Source: Cohnella sp. GbtcB17 (GTDB taxonomy: Bacteria; Bacillota; Bacilli; Paenibacillales; Paenibacillaceae). Taken from it: a DNA stretch of 64,000 nucleotides. Shown here one piece after another: positions 61,366 through 64,000 of this stretch. The position numbers and the translations under genes were made by a program. The notes beneath the pieces are model-generated. The model worked only from the letters and a program-made list of their open reading frames with translations, ran no database searches and was not told where the DNA came from. Each line of letters starts with the position of its first letter. Positions within the stretch are counted from its first letter, which is position 1. The stretch covers positions 1 to 64,000 of the forward strand of contig NZ_JAGXJW010000006.1 in NCBI RefSeq assembly GCF_019091135.1. The letters run 5' to 3'.

Positions 61366-62217
61366 ATGGAGAGAACAAAAACCCAAAAGCTGTTCATCTA
61401 CCTGGGCGTGCTCGGCGTCATGCTGTTCACGGCGCTGCCGCTGCTCCTGCTGGTGATCGCGACCTTCTCGTCGTCCGCCGACCTTAGCGCCAAGACACTT
61501 CATTTTCTGCCGCAGCACTGGACGTTTGGCAACTATACCAAAGTATTCTCCGGGGAAGCGAGCGACGGCAGCCTGCCGCCGTTCATGAAGGCCATGGGCA
61601 ACAGCGTGATCGTGGCGCTCTGCGCAACAGCCCTGGCGCTTTTCATCGGCATCTTCGCTGCCTACGCCTACGCCCGATTCCGATTCCGCGGACGCGATAC
61701 GCTGCTGATCTCGATCCTGGGCTTCCGCATGGTGCCCGAGATCGTGCTGCTGATCCCGCTGTACGTGCTGTTCGCCCGCATGGGCATGGTCAATCACAAA
61801 CCGACGCTCATCTTGATTTACACGGCGTTTAACCTCCCTTTTGTCATCTGGATGCTGCAGAGCTACTTCCGCTCCATCCCCAAGTCGATGGAGGAGTCGG
61901 CGCAGATGGACGGCGTGTCGTCGCTCGGCATTCTTTTCCGCTTTGTGCTGCCGCTCTCCCTCCCGGGGCTGGTGGCCACGGGAATCTTTGTGCTCCTGAT
62001 CTCGTGGGACGAGTTCATGTTCTCGAGCATTTTCACGTCTACGTATGATGCGAAAACCATTACCGTCGCGATCTCGGAGTTTTCCAAGCGGGGGATGATC
62101 GATTTCGGCATGCAGATCACGGGCGGCTTCCTGGCCTCCATCCCGCCGATCGCGCTCGCCCTGCTGCTTCAAAAATATATCATTAGCGGCCTGTCTGAAG
62201 GCTCGGAGAAAGGTTGA
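61366..62217 (+). CDS. ABC sugar permease, MalG/UgpE type, importer D
   Basis: A 283-residue permease, six membrane segments, EAA loop EESAQMDGVSSLGILFRFVLPLS and the end LQKYIISGLSEGSEKG. Directly follows the first permease and precedes the SIS-domain gene by five bases, so all are one operon. No ATPase gene is seen before the window ends. Confidence 0.92.
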   Translation: MERTKTQKLFIYLGVLGVMLFTALPLLLLVIATFSSSADLSAKTLHFLPQHWTFGNYTKVFSGEASDGSLPPFMKAMGNSVIVALCATALALFIGIFAAYAYARFRFRGRDTLLISILGFRMVPEIVLLIPLYVLFARMGMVNHKPTLILIYTAFNLPFVIWMLQSYFRSIPKSMEESAQMDGVSSLGILFRFVLPLSLPGLVATGIFVLLISWDEFMFSSIFTSTYDAKTITVAISEFSKRGMIDFGMQITGGFLASIPPIALALLLQKYIISGLSEGSEKG

Positions 62218-62222
62218 TCATC

Positions 62223-63215
62223 ATGAGCAAATTTTTCGCGGAAGTCAAACAACAGCCCGAGGCGATTCGCGCCACGGTACGCAACAATGCGGATTCGAAG
62301 TTCCCGGCCGGCAAGCCTCTGCTGCTCACCGGCATGGGCAGCTCACTCGCGGCTTCGGAGCTGCTCGTCTCGTACTTGAACGGCCAAGGCATCCCGGCCC
62401 TGGCGGTCGACAATTCGGAGCTGCTCTACTATGGCTCGGAAAGTTTCATCGCCTCGCACAGGCTCGTCATCGTGTCGCAGAGCGGGGAGAGCTACGAGGC
62501 CAAGAAGCTGGCGGAGCGATACCCGGACGCGCTCGCGATCACCAATTCGCCGGAAGGCTCGCTGGCCAAGCTGGCATCGGAGGCGCTGCTCACGCATGCG
62601 GGCAAAGAAGAGGCGATCGCGTCCTCGAAGTCGTTTACGACGACCGCTGCGCTCATGCTGCAGCTCGGCGCGCGAATGGCCGGCAACGATCTCACCGGCT
62701 CGCTGCTGGCTGCCGCGGACGTCATCGAAGCGCAGCTCGAGCAAGAGGCGAGCTACCGAGCGCTGATCCGCGCCTTCCTGGACCCGCTGAAGCCGATGGT
62801 GCTGCTGGGCCGCGGTCCGAGCGTCTACACGGCGCGCCAAGGCTCGCTGACGCTGAAGGAGACGGCCCGCATCTTCGCCGAAGCCGCGTCCGCGCCGCAA
62901 TTCCGCCACGGTCCGTTCGAGCTGATCAAGGAGAACCTTCAGGCGGTATTTTTTAATCCGAAGGGTTCGACCTATGAGATCAACCGCAGCTATGTCACGG
63001 AGATGGCGGATCTGGGCGCCAAGGTGCTGTACGTTTCGGACGAGCCGCTCGCGCACGAGCGGGTCGAGTCGATCGTCATCCCGTCGGTGGACGAATACGT
63101 GAGCCCGATCGTCTACTCGCTGGTCGTACAGCTCGCAGCTGTAGAGCTGTCGACGGTCCGCGGGCTCGTAGCCGGCGAGGCCCAGATCATCACCAAGGTT
63201 ACGGGGAAGGAATAA
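62223..63215 (+). CDS. Double-SIS sugar-phosphate enzyme (FrlB/GlmS-isomerase-like)
   Basis: A 330-residue cytoplasmic protein with two SIS domains. The first has LLTGMGSSLAASELL and VIVSQSGESYEAKKLAE (phosphosugar-binding Ser cluster), with ASSKSFTTT following. The second has VLLGRGPSVYTARQGSLTLKE and a catalytic-type EAASAPQFRHGPFELI. This is the layout of glucosamine-6-phosphate isomerases and of FrlB, which splits fructoselysine 6-phosphate. ATG at 62223 has GGAGAAAGG nine bases upstream. The adjacent PfkB kinase makes a FrlB/FrlD-like pair plausible, with an amino-sugar route as alternative. Confidence 0.75.
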   Translation: MSKFFAEVKQQPEAIRATVRNNADSKFPAGKPLLLTGMGSSLAASELLVSYLNGQGIPALAVDNSELLYYGSESFIASHRLVIVSQSGESYEAKKLAERYPDALAITNSPEGSLAKLASEALLTHAGKEEAIASSKSFTTTAALMLQLGARMAGNDLTGSLLAAADVIEAQLEQEASYRALIRAFLDPLKPMVLLGRGPSVYTARQGSLTLKETARIFAEAASAPQFRHGPFELIKENLQAVFFNPKGSTYEINRSYVTEMADLGAKVLYVSDEPLAHERVESIVIPSVDEYVSPIVYSLVVQLAAVELSTVRGLVAGEAQIITKVTGKE

Positions 63216-63217
63216 TG

Positions 63218-64000
63218 ATGATTAACTTGGTCGGTATCTTAACGGCGGACTTGATCCTCGCGCAAGTGAAGGATCGGCCTGACTTCGGCGAAGAACATAT
63301 GGTAGACAACATGACAATAAGAGCCGGAGCGCTGGCAAACACAATTCTGCCGCTGGCCAAGCTTGGCGTGAAGCAGCGCGTCTTTTCGATGCTGGGACGG
63401 GACGCGTTCGGCGAGGACGTCTACCGTGAGATCAAAGATGTGATCGAGGACAAGATCGTCCGCACGGAAACGCCGTCGGTGCTCTCCGTCTCGGTGGTGC
63501 AAGAGGGGGGCGCGAGGTACTTCGTCACGTACAGCGGGAATGCCTACGCGTTCAAGCACGGCTTCATCGAGAGCGACCCGTCGTTCGCGGACGCCAAGGC
63601 GACGCTGCTGTACGGCTACTTCCTCGTGCCGGACTTCGGACCAGAGGGGGCGAAGGCGTGTCTCTCGATGGCGAAGGCAAGCGGGCAACTGACGTTCTTC
63701 GACGCGAACTCCGCCATCGACGGCTGGAGCGACAAGAGCCGGGAAGAAATTCTGTCCTTCCTCCCGCTGATCGACTACTTCATGCCGAACGACGAGGAAC
63801 TGCTGCATCTGACGGGCTGCGCGGGCGTGGAGGAGGCGGTCGCCGTTCTGTTCGCGCACGGAGCGTCGAGCGTCATCGTCAAGCGGGGCAAGGCAGGCGC
63901 GAGCGCATTCACGCGGGATGACGTCGTGCATCAGTCGGGCTACCCGGTTCAAGCGTACGATACGACGGGAGCGGGAGACAGCTTCAACGCCGGCTTCATG
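63218..64000 (+). CDS. PfkB-family sugar kinase, N-terminal part
   Basis: The first 261 residues of a ribokinase-fold kinase; the gene runs off the right edge. It has RAGALANTILPLAKLGVKQ (first signature region), SMLGRDAFGED, FFDANSAIDGW, FMPNDEELLHLTG and VIVKRGKAGA, and the ATP/anion-hole signature DTTGAGDSFNAGFM right at the end. ATG at 63218 is six bases after AAGGA; ATG at 63215 overlaps the upstream stop as TAATG. It would phosphorylate the imported sugar or sugar-amine for the SIS enzyme. Confidence 0.87.
   Translation, partial: MINLVGILTADLILAQVKDRPDFGEEHMVDNMTIRAGALANTILPLAKLGVKQRVFSMLGRDAFGEDVYREIKDVIEDKIVRTETPSVLSVSVVQEGGARYFVTYSGNAYAFKHGFIESDPSFADAKATLLYGYFLVPDFGPEGAKACLSMAKASGQLTFFDANSAIDGWSDKSREEILSFLPLIDYFMPNDEELLHLTGCAGVEEAVAVLFAHGASSVIVKRGKAGASAFTRDDVVHQSGYPVQAYDTTGAGDSFNAGFM

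Noticed and set aside
1..64000. tRNA or rRNA genes
   Set aside because: No cloverleaf-like or rRNA-like stretch was noticed in the gaps by eye; a tRNA scan was not possible.

Overview
The window looks like a chromosome segment of a high-GC, spore-forming Firmicute of the Paenibacillaceae (Paenibacillus/Cohnella type). The reasons are a GerK-type spore germination operon, an HPr kinase homologue, and repeated sets of lipoprotein sugar-binding protein plus two LplB/YtcP-type permeases with AraC or YesM/YesN regulators. This is inferred from gene content; there is no rRNA or other taxonomic marker.

Layout. 1-5.6 kb: start of a luciferase-like monooxygenase, a divergent HPr kinase paralogue, an Imm11-like orphan immunity gene, an MFS transporter and two tandem glycosyltransferases. 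5.9-16.3 kb: ABC sugar importer A, a membrane-anchored AraC sensor-regulator, an MDR dehydrogenase, an AraC regulator and a GH78-like rhamnosidase. 16.3-23.2 kb: TetR/Old Yellow Enzyme pair with three matching operators, flanked by two decayed gene fragments, then a truncated DUF559-like gene, a lipoprotein, VOC, twin-MerR, WYL and GyrI-like genes. 23.4-29.5 kb: importer B with its AraC sensor-regulator.

29.6-32.4 kb: an AT-richer island with two divergent operons, TumE-like toxin/HTH partner on one side and NADAR plus PARG-like macrodomain on the other. This is the strongest candidate for an under-described system (ADP-ribose removal next to a toxin-antitoxin module). 32.6-41.7 kb: VWA lipoprotein, then importer C with a GHL10-type hydrolase and a YesM/YesN two-component system. 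41.8-46.6 kb: MarR gene behind three evenly phased operator sites, an SDR broken by an amber codon, VOC, aldo/keto reductase, AraC and SDR. 46.8-54 kb: gerKA-gerKC-small gene-gerKB and a giant hybrid kinase carrying two different kinase cores. 54.2-57.7 kb: SDR and MerR with two 19-bp-spacer promoters, an APH-type kinase, a methyltransferase. 57.9-64 kb: ROK repressor with XylR-like operators, importer D, a SIS-domain enzyme and a PfkB kinase (Frl-like layout), cut by the window end.

Two general points. None of the four sugar importers has its own ATPase, so a shared MsmX-type ATPase elsewhere is implied. Four separate gene-end gaps carry short repeat arrays whose units differ in sequence but share a period of about 50-51 bp. 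Many long antisense ORFs in this GC-rich DNA are coding shadows and were left out.
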